Notes: generated from the sequence alone by a model not told the origin. 11,394 bases of DNA from Phycisphaerales bacterium UBA966 (GCA_002292895.1 DBCE01000037.1:1-11394); one strand, 5' to 3'. Positions 1 through 8,145 are shown, numbered from the stretch's first letter. Translations and numbers: made by a program.

Positions 1-55
1 TAGAATCCGGGGATACTTTCGCCTTGGTTCCATCTAAGCCGAAAGCCTCCACCCA

Positions 56-1066
56 ATGATTGAAGCGAACGGCATCGTGAAGAGGTTTGGACGCGTGATC
101 GCCGTCGATCACGTGACATTCTCCGTTCCGGCCGGTGCGGTGTGCGGGTTCCTTGGTCCAAACGGCGCCGGTAAGACCACCACCATTCGGATGCTGGTCG
201 GCGCGGTTGCGCCCGACGCCGGCGAGGTGTCCATGGCGGGGCTGCGGATGGACGCAGGATCAGCCCAAGCGCGCCGCGTGGTCGGATACCTCCCGGAGGA
301 AAGTCCGGTGGAGCCAGACCTCACCGTCAACGAGTTTGTGGGGTTCCGGGCCGAGCTGTACGGGGTGCCGCGCGCGCTGCGCGCCGATGCAGTGACGCGT
401 GCCTTGGCGCGGTGCAACGTCACCGATGTTCGTCACCGATTGTGTGGGCAACTCTCCAAGGGCTATCGACAGCGTGTTGGATTGGCAGCGGCCATCGTGC
501 ATGCGCCACGCGTCTTGGTACTTGATGAGCCGACCTCCGGCCTTGATCCAAGTCAAGTGATTGACTTTCGTGCGCTGTTGCAAGACTTGCGTTCCGAGAC
601 CACCATCTTGCTCTCCAGTCATGTGCTTGCCGAAGTGGAAGCAAGCTGCGATCGCGCTGTGCTCATTGATAGCGGTCGCGTGGTAGCGGCTGGAACCATG
701 GCTGAATTGCGAACGGTCGGCGCCGCAAGCGAGCGACTGCTGGTGGAGTGCGCGGTCGACGCCAGCACCTCCTTGCGCGGAGTGCGCGGGGTACGTGCGG
801 TGCGGTGCGCGCAACTTGCAGATGGCTGGTTTGCTTGTGAAATTGATGCGGCCGACGGGGTTGACGCCACCGCGCTTGCCGAAGAATCTGGGCGCGTATT
901 GGTGTCGGCTGGAAACGCGGTGCGTCGGTTGGAGCGATCCGCCATTCCGCTCGAAGCCATCGTTCGTCGCATACTTGCTGGGGTAGGCGCAGGGTCATCG
1001 CATGCCGCTGGTGACCCGGCACGCGCGCCGCTCACTCCGCCATCACTGCCGGGGGCGCCATCATGA
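56..1066 (+). CDS. ABC-2 type transporter ATP-binding protein (GldA-like)
   Basis: This is the cytoplasmic ATPase of an ABC-2 type transporter, which would drive the membrane protein encoded immediately downstream. The nucleotide-binding domain fills about residues 1-215. It has Walker A GPNGAGKTT at 34-42, a Q-loop region reading GYLPEESP at 77-84 (the GYLPE form is also seen in GldA and CcmA/NatA-like ATPases), signature LSKGYRQR at 133-140, Walker B VLVLDEPTSGLDP at 153-165 and the switch His at 189. Residues 215-336 form an accessory C-terminal region common in this subfamily but poorly conserved; its end is rich in Pro and Ala. ATG 56 is the first start after an in-frame stop at 35-37; no strong Shine-Dalgarno sequence precedes it. 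The stop overlaps the next start by four bases (ATGA), indicating an operon. The ATPase call is firm; the GldA assignment rests on context and the substrate is unknown. Confidence 0.95.
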   Translation: MIEANGIVKRFGRVIAVDHVTFSVPAGAVCGFLGPNGAGKTTTIRMLVGAVAPDAGEVSMAGLRMDAGSAQARRVVGYLPEESPVEPDLTVNEFVGFRAELYGVPRALRADAVTRALARCNVTDVRHRLCGQLSKGYRQRVGLAAAIVHAPRVLVLDEPTSGLDPSQVIDFRALLQDLRSETTILLSSHVLAEVEASCDRAVLIDSGRVVAAGTMAELRTVGAASERLLVECAVDASTSLRGVRGVRAVRCAQLADGWFACEIDAADGVDATALAEESGRVLVSAGNAVRRLERSAIPLEAIVRRILAGVGAGSSHAAGDPARAPLTPPSLPGAPS

Positions 1067-3801
1067 CACTGATTCGCAGCGCCTTGGCCGTTGCTCGCCG
1101 CGAGTGGCGCATGCAATTGGGATCCGCACTTGGCTGGAGCGTGATGGCCGCCTTTGCTGCACTTGCTGGCACCGTCTTTGCGGTAGCGGTGTTTCGTAGC
1201 GGCGCGCCCGCCACGTTGCGCGGGACATTTATTGCGCTCGGTTGGGCGGTGTTGTTGGTGGCGCCTGCAATCTCCATGCGCTCCGTTGTGGAAGAGCGGC
1301 GCAACGGAACGTGGTCATCGCTTGCTGCGTCGCCAGTTGGATTTGCTGCCATCATCGGCGGAAAATTTTCGGCGCTCCTTGCACTGCTTGCACTCACCAT
1401 CACGGTTCCAGTGGTGGCACAACTTGCAGCGCTGGAGTGGTTCGCACGGCCGGACTACTTGGAAGCGTGCACTGGAGTCATCGGTTTACTCTTGGCGGGA
1501 AGCGCGTACCTGGCATCGGGCATTCTGATGTCGGCATTGGTTGGCAACCAAGTGGCGGCGTATCTGTTGACGGTGTTCTTGTGGCTGACTTGGATCGCCA
1601 TTGCGCGCAGTGCTCCAGCGCTTCTTTCTGGAAACGCTGCATATGTTGGATTTTCGATCGACCCGCTCCGCCGCCTCGATGACTTTCTGCTCGGATTGAT
1701 GGACACGGGCAACGTGGCGTATTTCACAGTCATTGCCGCGTGGTTTCTGTGTGCGGCCACCGTGGTGGTGGCGCGTGCGTCACTGGCCGCACACGTGGCA
1801 GGGCGGTGGCGCATTGTGCTTGGCGTTGGCTGCGGTGCCGTGATTGCAGTGGCGATCGTTGGAATGGCCGACGCGCCGCGACTGCGTGTTGTGGGTGACA
1901 TGACCAAGTCACGCGCGTACACGCTTGCCAGCGAAACGCGTGCAACGCTTGGTGCGCTCGATGGCGATTGGCAGATCGCGGTGATTCTCAGTGCGCCGGA
2001 TGCGGGCGTGGCGCGTCAAGTGGATGAAGTGCTCGCACGCATTGCTGAGTGCCCAACGAAGGATGGTCACATTCGCGCCACGCGTATTGATCCAACCCAG
2101 CCTGCTGATGCCGCGCGTTATGAAGCTGCGTTGGAAACGGTGCAGTCGCGTGATGCATCCGCGCTGCAGCAACACGCCGAAGCGATCCGCGCGGGTCGTG
2201 CAGCGTTTGATCGATTGACACGCGTTGCCGCGGTGCAGGCGCCTCTTCTTGAAGACCTGGTGACGGCGCTGCCCGCGCAAGATCCGGCGCGGGCAGAGCT
2301 TGACGCATTGCGCGGTGGGTTTGTGCAATTGGTGATTCAGAAGCGTGCATTTGATCGTTCCATTGAGCAGTTGCGCAGTGCGTCGGACGCTCGACCGTTT
2401 CCTGATGAGGCGCGCGCCGCCGCTGCAATTGCTGCCAATCTCAAGCACTGGAGCGAAGAGTTGGCCGCCGCTGCGCGCGCGCTGGCCGATCGCGCCGCGC
2501 AACGCGTTGACTCGGCGGCGCTGGCCGCGTGGCTCACGGGCGCTCCCGCGGAGTTCACTGCGCTGGCGCGTGAATTGCGCGTTGCACAAGACGGTCTTGA
2601 TCGCCTTCCCAAGTTGTGGGGTGCAGAAGTTGGCGCGGCACTTGCCGCTGGCGATTGCGCCATCATCACTGGTCCATCGGGGGTTGCCACGGTTCCGGCC
2701 TGGCAGTTGGTTGCCGGTGCCAGCGGCGGATCGATTTCTTTCGATCGCCGATTCCGCGGTGAGCAGGCCATTGCGTCCGCGCTGCGCGCGCTCAAAGTTG
2801 GCAAGCCACCGGTGGCGGTCTTTGTACATGCGGGTGCCCTTGGAATTCTTCGACCCTCTGCCGACGGAAGCGACCTCGCCGCCGCGGCTGATGCGCTGCG
2901 GGGCGCACGCTTTGAAGTGCGCGAATGGACTCCTGCCGATGGCCCACAGCCAGCAGTTGCCGCCGGAACCACCGTCGTGTGGATCCTCGTTCCGCCTGCC
3001 GACCGTGACTCTGTTGATGAGTCGCCGCGCGAGCGTGCGTTGCTCTCTGTGGCGCGTCGATTGGTTGCGCAGGGTGAACCGGTCTTGCTTTCCGTTGGCC
3101 CAAGTCTGCTGCCGTTACTTGGCCAGCAGGATCCATGGGGTGCGTTGTTGCGCGGTCGCGGCATGGCGGCGCAGACTGGGCGCACCGTGTTGGAACTGGT
3201 GCCAACTGGTCCCGATCGCGCAGAAACCAGCGCTGTGCAGACCACGGTTGCGGGCGGCATTGATAGCGCCGTTGGGCGGGCGATTGACGGTCAGCGCCTA
3301 CGACTTGATCGACCGATCCCCCTGGAATCAGACCCTGCCGCGGTGGGCGTTTCCGTAGTGGTTGGCATTGAACCCGCCGCAGAACGTTGGATTGAAGACG
3401 ATTGGCGTCGCGACCTCAAGGGTCGCATGGAGGCGCCTGAATCCAAGCGGTTTGACGCTGAAGTTCCAGTGGTGTTGGTTTCCGATGCTCCGCGCGCCAT
3501 GCTGGTTGGATCGCCCACGTGGATGACCACGGCGGTTGCGGACTCTGCGGACGCACTTGGTGGCGGGCGGATTGCGCTTCGTAACCCCGGCAACCGTGAT
3601 CTGCTTGTCAATGCAGTGGCGTGGCTTGCCGGTCGCGATGATTTGCTGGCGGGATCGGGTGCAGGCCGTGAAGTTGGTCGACTACCTCGATTGTCTCGCG
3701 CAACGGTTGGCATTGTTGGATCAATGGAAGCGTTCGCGGTGCCGGCACTGATTGCCGCACTCGGCGCGTCGGTCGTCGTTCGCCGGAGGATGCGCACATG
3801 A
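1063..3801 (+). CDS. GldF-like ABC-2 permease fused to GldG-like auxiliary domain
   Basis: This 912-residue membrane protein is probably the permease partner of the upstream ATPase. The N-terminal part has about six hydrophobic segments (roughly 22-43, 56-76, 100-123, 136-158, 165-182, 217-238), with an EERRNGTW motif at 77-84 typical of ABC-2 permeases such as GldF. A seventh hydrophobic segment at about 250-268 starts a second module. It continues as a long soluble region (about 285-875) and ends in one more membrane segment (about 883-905) and a basic tail, RRRMRT. This TM-soluble-TM plan matches GldG and the ABC-type uncharacterised transport auxiliary family. The soluble part contains an Ala/Arg/Glu-rich, probably helical or coiled-coil stretch at about 345-520. 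GldF and GldG are separate genes in Bacteroidetes, so this looks like a fusion. The gene overlaps both neighbours by ATGA. Domain boundaries are by eye and the substrate is unknown. Confidence 0.85.
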   Translation: MTLIRSALAVARREWRMQLGSALGWSVMAAFAALAGTVFAVAVFRSGAPATLRGTFIALGWAVLLVAPAISMRSVVEERRNGTWSSLAASPVGFAAIIGGKFSALLALLALTITVPVVAQLAALEWFARPDYLEACTGVIGLLLAGSAYLASGILMSALVGNQVAAYLLTVFLWLTWIAIARSAPALLSGNAAYVGFSIDPLRRLDDFLLGLMDTGNVAYFTVIAAWFLCAATVVVARASLAAHVAGRWRIVLGVGCGAVIAVAIVGMADAPRLRVVGDMTKSRAYTLASETRATLGALDGDWQIAVILSAPDAGVARQVDEVLARIAECPTKDGHIRATRIDPTQPADAARYEAALETVQSRDASALQQHAEAIRAGRAAFDRLTRVAAVQAPLLEDLVTALPAQDPARAELDALRGGFVQLVIQKRAFDRSIEQLRSASDARPFPDEARAAAAIAANLKHWSEELAAAARALADRAAQRVDSAALAAWLTGAPAEFTALARELRVAQDGLDRLPKLWGAEVGAALAAGDCAIITGPSGVATVPAWQLVAGASGGSISFDRRFRGEQAIASALRALKVGKPPVAVFVHAGALGILRPSADGSDLAAAADALRGARFEVREWTPADGPQPAVAAGTTVVWILVPPADRDSVDESPRERALLSVARRLVAQGEPVLLSVGPSLLPLLGQQDPWGALLRGRGMAAQTGRTVLELVPTGPDRAETSAVQTTVAGGIDSAVGRAIDGQRLRLDRPIPLESDPAAVGVSVVVGIEPAAERWIEDDWRRDLKGRMEAPESKRFDAEVPVVLVSDAPRAMLVGSPTWMTTAVADSADALGGGRIALRNPGNRDLLVNAVAWLAGRDDLLAGSGAGREVGRLPRLSRATVGIVGSMEAFAVPALIAALGASVVVRRRMRT
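3785..3789 (+). promoter_or_regulatory. Ribosome binding site of the DUF4340 gene
   Basis: GGAGG lies eight bases before ATG 3798, inside the end of the permease gene. It supports that start and shows that this host uses Shine-Dalgarno pairing at least for some internal operon genes, although the first gene of the operon lacks one. Confidence 0.6.
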
Positions 3802-5207
3802 AGACGCGTTCCATCTACATATTGGCGGTCACTGCGTTGCTTGCCGTGATTGGTTGGTGGTCGGTGCGTGGGCGTAGCGACGCATCGGCGGATCGCTCCG
3901 CGCGCGCATCGCTCTTTGCAGCCGATGAGATTCCACTTGAACAGGTTGATCGCATTGAATTGACGCGCAGCAATGAAGAGCCGATCGTCTTTGTGCGCAC
4001 GGCATCGGGGTGGATACAACAGTCCCCGTTTGCGCACCCAGCGGATCCAGCATCCATCCGAGAAGTGATTGATGTCAGCGCAGCGCTACAAACCACGCGC
4101 GCCATTGATCCAGCGTCCATTGATCCCGCAGCCCGCGCGGCGCTTGGTTTGACGCCGCCCGCCGCAACTTTGAAATTGGCGTGGCCGGGCGGCGAACGCA
4201 GCGTTGAACTTGGACGTCGCACCGTGGCGGGTCGAGCGTGGGCACACGTGATTGGTCGTGCGGAAGCTGCCAGTATTGACGCATCGCTCCATGCCATTGC
4301 AGTGGATGGCGATCCGCGGCAGTGGCGGTCGACGCAACTCTATGAGCCAGGCCCTGCTGATGTTGGCGGTATCGAATTGCGCTACGGATTGGCGCCGAGC
4401 CAGCACTTGACGCTTGCTCGCGCTGCGGGGAAGTGGCGCATTGAGTCGCCCGTATCCACACGCGCCGATGCCGACGCGGTACGCGGATATCTGGAGGCAC
4501 TTGCGCGCGCCCAAGCGGATGCATTTGTCACCGACAGTCCAAACGATTGGAGCACCTTCGGCCTGTCCGCTCCAGAGCGCAGCGTGCGTTTGTTTGCAGC
4601 CTTACCACCCGATGTCATCATTGGCGCGATTGATGTTGGCGTCACCGCTGCTGAAGGTGCACAGGAACGATTTGGCCGGATCGCCGAGCGAGCAACGGTT
4701 GTGCAACTTGGAACCAAAGCATTGGCGGCACTCTTTCCACCGCCGGCATTCTTTGTTGATCCGCGTGGATCCGATGTGGTGCAAGCAGACGTTCGTGCGG
4801 TGACATTTACTGCGTTTGATCCGACCGGTGTGAGTGATGCCGCTGCTGCTGCCGCACCAGGCGCTGCGCCTGTGCCCGCGTTCCGCCTCGAACGCACCCT
4901 TGATGGTTGGAACATCACTACTCCGGGCGCTGATCCGCGCCCCGCAAGCATCGAACGCGCGCGCAAACTTCTTGCACAACTGTGCGAAGCCCGTGCGCCG
5001 GCAGTGGCATTTCAGCGCATGCCGGAAGCGTTGCGGATTGGTGAATTCACGCTCTTTGGAGCTGGTGGCGTGCAACTTGCTCGCGTTCGCATTGCACATG
5101 AGCCCGAGGGGCAGTGGGCCATTGATAGTGACGACGGTGTGCTACGCGTGTTCCCCAAGGGCTTTGATCTTGCGATTGATGCTGCCGCGTACCAAGTGAA
5201 TCGGTAA
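3798..5207 (+). CDS. DUF4340 domain protein, membrane-anchored
   Basis: This 469-residue protein has one N-terminal membrane segment (about 6-22) after MKTR, with the rest probably outside the inner membrane. It has the character of DUF4340, a family commonly encoded next to GldA/GldF/GldG-like ABC genes. The body appears to hold three copies of a module in which an aromatic 'G-W' strand is followed by a Pro-Ala-Asp loop and a helix: GWIQQSPFAHPAD at 71-83, GKWRIESPVSTRAD at 211-224 and DGWNITTPGADPRPAS at 369-384. LGL or FGL + Pro motifs follow the first two copies (116-120 and 254-259). An Ala/Pro-rich linker (347-360) separates the third copy. The ATG start overlaps the permease stop by four bases and has a GGAGG eight bases upstream. 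Role is inferred as the third component of the ABC system; the biochemical function is not known. Confidence 0.85.
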   Translation: MKTRSIYILAVTALLAVIGWWSVRGRSDASADRSARASLFAADEIPLEQVDRIELTRSNEEPIVFVRTASGWIQQSPFAHPADPASIREVIDVSAALQTTRAIDPASIDPAARAALGLTPPAATLKLAWPGGERSVELGRRTVAGRAWAHVIGRAEAASIDASLHAIAVDGDPRQWRSTQLYEPGPADVGGIELRYGLAPSQHLTLARAAGKWRIESPVSTRADADAVRGYLEALARAQADAFVTDSPNDWSTFGLSAPERSVRLFAALPPDVIIGAIDVGVTAAEGAQERFGRIAERATVVQLGTKALAALFPPPAFFVDPRGSDVVQADVRAVTFTAFDPTGVSDAAAAAAPGAAPVPAFRLERTLDGWNITTPGADPRPASIERARKLLAQLCEARAPAVAFQRMPEALRIGEFTLFGAGGVQLARVRIAHEPEGQWAIDSDDGVLRVFPKGFDLAIDAAAYQVNR

Positions 5208-5228
5208 CGAGTACCGCGGCCCGCATCA

Positions 5229-6332
5229 TCATCCACCAACTCGACGCACTTCCACCGCATCAACGCCGCGGGTTCCGTGCCATACGCATGGCAACCCCGC
5301 CAACGCTGCGGCGCTCATCGGCGCCATGCTGCGCGGTCCTGCATCACCGATCGTGTGCGGTGCCGTGAATACCCACACATCATTGATCAGTCCTTCCGCA
5401 TGCAATGATCGAACGAGTCCCGCACCCGCTTCCACCAATACGGTGGACGCACCGGTGCGGTCGCCAGCGGGAAGCGTGGCGCACTGCGTTCGGAGTGAAG
5501 CAAGCAGCGCTCGAAGTCCGTCAACTGCTCGCACTTCAGCGCCGCACTCGCGCAGCATGTTGGCATGTGAGCTGCGTTCAGCAAGCGCTTCCGGCGTGCA
5601 CGCCACCACCGTGGGTGTTTCGCGCGCGGTGCGAACCAACGCGCGATCAACGCCAATACTGAGGCGCGGATCCCACACCACCCGAACCGGCGTGCGAGAC
5701 GCGCGCGCCTCGCGCACGGTGAGCAGGGGATCATCGGTCAGTACGGTGCCCATTCCAGTGAGAATGGCATCCACGCGACCGCGTTCCCGATGCACCATCG
5801 CGCGGCTCTCTGGACCACTGATCCAGCGCGGCTCGCCTGGTTTTGTTGCAATACGACCATCGGCAGACTGCGCCCATTTAGCAATCACCCACGGAAGGCC
5901 AGTACGAACGCGATAAAGAAACGGCGCGGTCACGCGCTCCGCTGCTGCGCACGGCAGATGAAACGCATCAACACCGGCGGCACGCAACATGTCGCCGCCG
6001 CCAGCGGCCTTCGGGTTGGGGTCGCAACATCCATACGCCACCCGCGCCACACCCGCGTTCAGGAGCGCCTGACTGCATGGCCCGGTCCGTCCATGGTGGT
6101 TGCATGGCTCCAGAGTCACAATGGCTGTTCCGTTGCGCGCGCTTGCACCCGCGTGGCCCAATGCATCCACTTCCGCGTGTGCTCCGCCGCAACGATGGTG
6201 ATATCCCTCGGCAACAAAATTCCCGCTGCTATCCAGGATGACGCATCCCACCATCGGGTTTGGTTCTGCTTGCCCGTGACCGCGGAGTGCCATGCGGGCC
6301 GCGCGTTCCATCCACGGAATCAACGCATTCAC
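5229..6332 (-). CDS. ribD: RibD: bifunctional riboflavin deaminase/reductase
   Basis: RibD catalyses two consecutive steps of riboflavin synthesis in the cytoplasm: deamination of the pyrimidine product of GTP cyclohydrolase II, then NADPH-dependent reduction of its ribosyl side chain. The deaminase domain (about 1-145) has NPMVGCVI at 25-32 and the zinc site GAHAEVDAL at 50-58 (His52, catalytic Glu54), with PCNHHGRTGPC at 76-86 (Cys77, Cys86). The reductase domain (about 147-367) has KWAQSADGRIA at 152-162, WISGPESR at 170-177, TGMGTVLTDDPLLTVR at 192-207 and EAGAGL at 301-306. All key residues seem present and the length, 367, is that of E. coli RibD. The GTG start overlaps the upstream phosphatase stop (GTGA) and has GAGG seven bases before it; an ATG seven codons in is the alternative. 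No other rib gene is in the window. Confidence 0.96.
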   Translation of the reverse strand: MNALIPWMERAARMALRGHGQAEPNPMVGCVILDSSGNFVAEGYHHRCGGAHAEVDALGHAGASARNGTAIVTLEPCNHHGRTGPCSQALLNAGVARVAYGCCDPNPKAAGGGDMLRAAGVDAFHLPCAAAERVTAPFLYRVRTGLPWVIAKWAQSADGRIATKPGEPRWISGPESRAMVHRERGRVDAILTGMGTVLTDDPLLTVREARASRTPVRVVWDPRLSIGVDRALVRTARETPTVVACTPEALAERSSHANMLRECGAEVRAVDGLRALLASLRTQCATLPAGDRTGASTVLVEAGAGLVRSLHAEGLINDVWVFTAPHTIGDAGPRSMAPMSAAALAGLPCVWHGTRGVDAVEVRRVGG

Positions 6333-7963
6333 GGAGTGGCCTCAACACCCTCCGGCACGGCGGTAGTGACGCCCTCAGTGGCAGCGACACCATGCGTAGC
6401 CGAAGCAACACTCTGCGTAGCCCCCATCGTTGGCACGCGGCTCATGCCAAGTGTTGTTTCCATCTCAATATCTTCAGCAAACGAGCGCGTCTTCGGCAAT
6501 CGCGCGGTTGCCAAGGGCGTGCGCACAGTGGCAACCAGCACGTCGTCATCGCCAATGCGCCCCGACCACTGCTCGACCGCCTGCGTGAGATGCGCCGACC
6601 AGCGCTCCGGCGCGGGTGTTCGACCCAGCGAATCCTGCAGGCGCTCCAGTCCAAATTGCCGGCCCGCGCGATCGATTGATTCATGTACTCCGTCGGTGAC
6701 CAAGACCAATACGTCGGCTGCAGACAGAACGATCTCCATCTCGTCGTCTTCAAAGTCAGCATCAGACACCGCGCCAAGAAGGAAGGTGGTGGAATCAAAT
6801 CGCTCCACCTTGCCATCGCCGCGCCGCACCCATGCTGGCGGATGGCCAGCGTTGGCATATCGAACCACACCACTGGCAGGATCTACCTGAATTGCAAGCG
6901 CGGTGAGGTACACGCTGTGTTTGGCAAGCGTCAGTGTGGCGTATCGATTCAATGCGCGCAACACAGATCCCGGCGCAATGTCCGGATCTTCGGCGAGTAA
7001 TCGTTCCACTTCACCAGAGAGCCGCGCAACAGTCAGCGCGCTGGCCATTCCGTGGCCAGTCACGTCCATCATCACAATGTCAACGCGGCCGCTCTCGGAA
7101 ATGCTTGCGTGGATGAAGTCACCGCCCACTTCATTGGCAGGCATGTACGTGAAATCAAACTCCAAATGCGGAGCCCGAACGGGCTTGGGAAATAGCGCCA
7201 TTTGCAACGCGCGCGCCTGTGCCAGTTCGCGGCGCATGGAGAAATATCCCTTGGTCACCATGCGTCGATCAAAGCGGCGTCGATGCGTTCGCAGTCGCCA
7301 CCAGTTGATGATCAGACCCGGTACCAGCATGAACGGCACGCCCACCAGCATCACTACCACTTGCCCCATACCAATCCGTCCGGCAACTTTCAGTATCACC
7401 AGTTCCAAGATGAACATGGAGACCAGTGGATAGATGGGTCGCAGGCTTTCGCGTGGGCTCCATGGCAGGAAGATGCTCGGCAGCACATGCAGGAACAGGA
7501 TGTAGGAAAGGCCAGGTGCGCCGGGCTGTCCAGTATTGTCAGTGAAGAGCAATTGGGTTGCCAGATCCGCGCCGTAGGAGATGGCGCCAATCTGCAAGAT
7601 GAACCAGTTGGCCGCGCGCAGCGTTTGCTCGCGCGTCTCCAGCTTGGGGCGCACTGCCGTAAAGGCGCGAGCCGCCACTGCCAGCATCAAGATCGTGCCC
7701 AAGATGTTGAGCGTCAAATACTCCGGTGCGTTTTCGCGCAGTGATTCAAGTTGCTCGCGGCTTGCATCGGTCTCAGTGATGGCGCCAAGATCTGTGTTCT
7801 TGGCGAGTCGATAGATGAGCAGCCCACCCATCGCCACCAGCAAGGACAGCAATTCATAGACGATGGTGGAGCCAAGCAGCCACCCGAAGCGGCGACGGAG
7901 CCACGACTCCATTTCCCGTTCGTATTCCGCCTTGAATAGCGTGCTCGCCGCTCCATCAGCCAT
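6329..7963 (-). CDS. Membrane-bound SpoIIE/RsbU-type PP2C serine phosphatase
   Basis: This protein (544 residues from ATG 7963) joins an N-terminal membrane region to a C-terminal PP2C/SpoIIE phosphatase domain. About six hydrophobic segments lie near 27-52, 86-104, 119-139, 151-167, 179-195 and 198-221, followed by a basic cytoplasmic stretch (RLRTHRRRFDRR). A linker helix with ARALQMALFPKP leads to the catalytic domain at about 260-482. Metal-binding acids are seen in NEVGGDF (Asp282), MMDVTGHGMASAL (Asp300), LVTDGVHES (Asp424) and IGDDDVLVAT (Asp472/473); YANAGHPP is also typical. The family removes phosphate from Ser/Thr, often on anti-anti-sigma (STAS) partners; no such partner is in the window. 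A low-complexity tail (about 483-544) ends in an imperfect repeat. A TTG at 7984 would add seven residues; neither start has a clear Shine-Dalgarno. The stop overlaps the ribD start. The membrane domain is not a named sensor family I recognise. Confidence 0.92.
   Translation of the reverse strand: MADGAASTLFKAEYEREMESWLRRRFGWLLGSTIVYELLSLLVAMGGLLIYRLAKNTDLGAITETDASREQLESLRENAPEYLTLNILGTILMLAVAARAFTAVRPKLETREQTLRAANWFILQIGAISYGADLATQLLFTDNTGQPGAPGLSYILFLHVLPSIFLPWSPRESLRPIYPLVSMFILELVILKVAGRIGMGQVVVMLVGVPFMLVPGLIINWWRLRTHRRRFDRRMVTKGYFSMRRELAQARALQMALFPKPVRAPHLEFDFTYMPANEVGGDFIHASISESGRVDIVMMDVTGHGMASALTVARLSGEVERLLAEDPDIAPGSVLRALNRYATLTLAKHSVYLTALAIQVDPASGVVRYANAGHPPAWVRRGDGKVERFDSTTFLLGAVSDADFEDDEMEIVLSAADVLVLVTDGVHESIDRAGRQFGLERLQDSLGRTPAPERWSAHLTQAVEQWSGRIGDDDVLVATVRTPLATARLPKTRSFAEDIEMETTLGMSRVPTMGATQSVASATHGVAATEGVTTAVPEGVEATP
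6340..6343 (-). promoter_or_regulatory. Ribosome binding site for ribD
   Basis: On the minus strand GAGG is followed by seven bases and then the GTG at 6332-6330. It favours the GTG start over the internal ATG and fits translational coupling with the upstream phosphatase, whose last codons contain it. Confidence 0.45.
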
Positions 7964-8054
7964 ACGGGATAGGGTAGTCCACAACGGTCACGACCACGAA
8001 CCGTTCACACGCATTTGCCCCGAGGGGCGGCACTCAAACGCGGCGCTGGAATTG

Positions 8055-8084
8055 AAAGAGGCCCGTCGCATGGACGGGCCCCTT
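8055..8084 (-). terminator. Hairpin terminator after fusA
   Basis: About 60 bases past the fusA stop, the minus strand can form a 12-pair stem with one G-U pair: AAGGGGCCCGTC and GACGGGCCTCTT, around a 5-base loop (CATGC). The 3' arm ends in TCTTT and is followed by CAATT, so the U-tract is weak. Read on the plus strand, there is no T-tract after the stem. It probably ends the fusA transcript before the phosphatase gene. Confidence 0.7.
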
Positions 8085-8145
8085 GGGGGTTCAATCAGGC
8101 ATTCATCAGCACGCGGTCAAGAAGGGAATTCTCCCTGCTTCACAC

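Noticed and set aside
1..6. TAGAAT as a possible -10 box of the ABC operon
   Set aside because: The spacing to ATG 56 would be reasonable, but any -35 box lies outside the window and a single hexamer is too little evidence.
1909..3260. Long minus-strand frames (about 306 codons each) opposite the permease gene
   Set aside because: The plus-strand frame is continuous, tied to both neighbours by ATGA overlaps and has membrane segments in order. The minus frames are Arg/Ser-rich mirror products.
5208..5228. A shared terminator between the converging DUF4340 and ribD genes
   Set aside because: The 21-base gap contains only a short CCGCGG palindrome, with no stem of useful length and no T-tract on either strand.
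5790..6890. A 366-codon plus-strand frame opposite ribD and the phosphatase
   Set aside because: Both minus-strand genes have complete sets of family motifs here; the plus-strand product is Ser/Arg/Thr-rich without a domain.
7964..7984. TTG at 7984 as the phosphatase start
   Set aside because: It adds only seven residues without a ribosome binding site. ATG 7963 is preferred, though TTG cannot be excluded.
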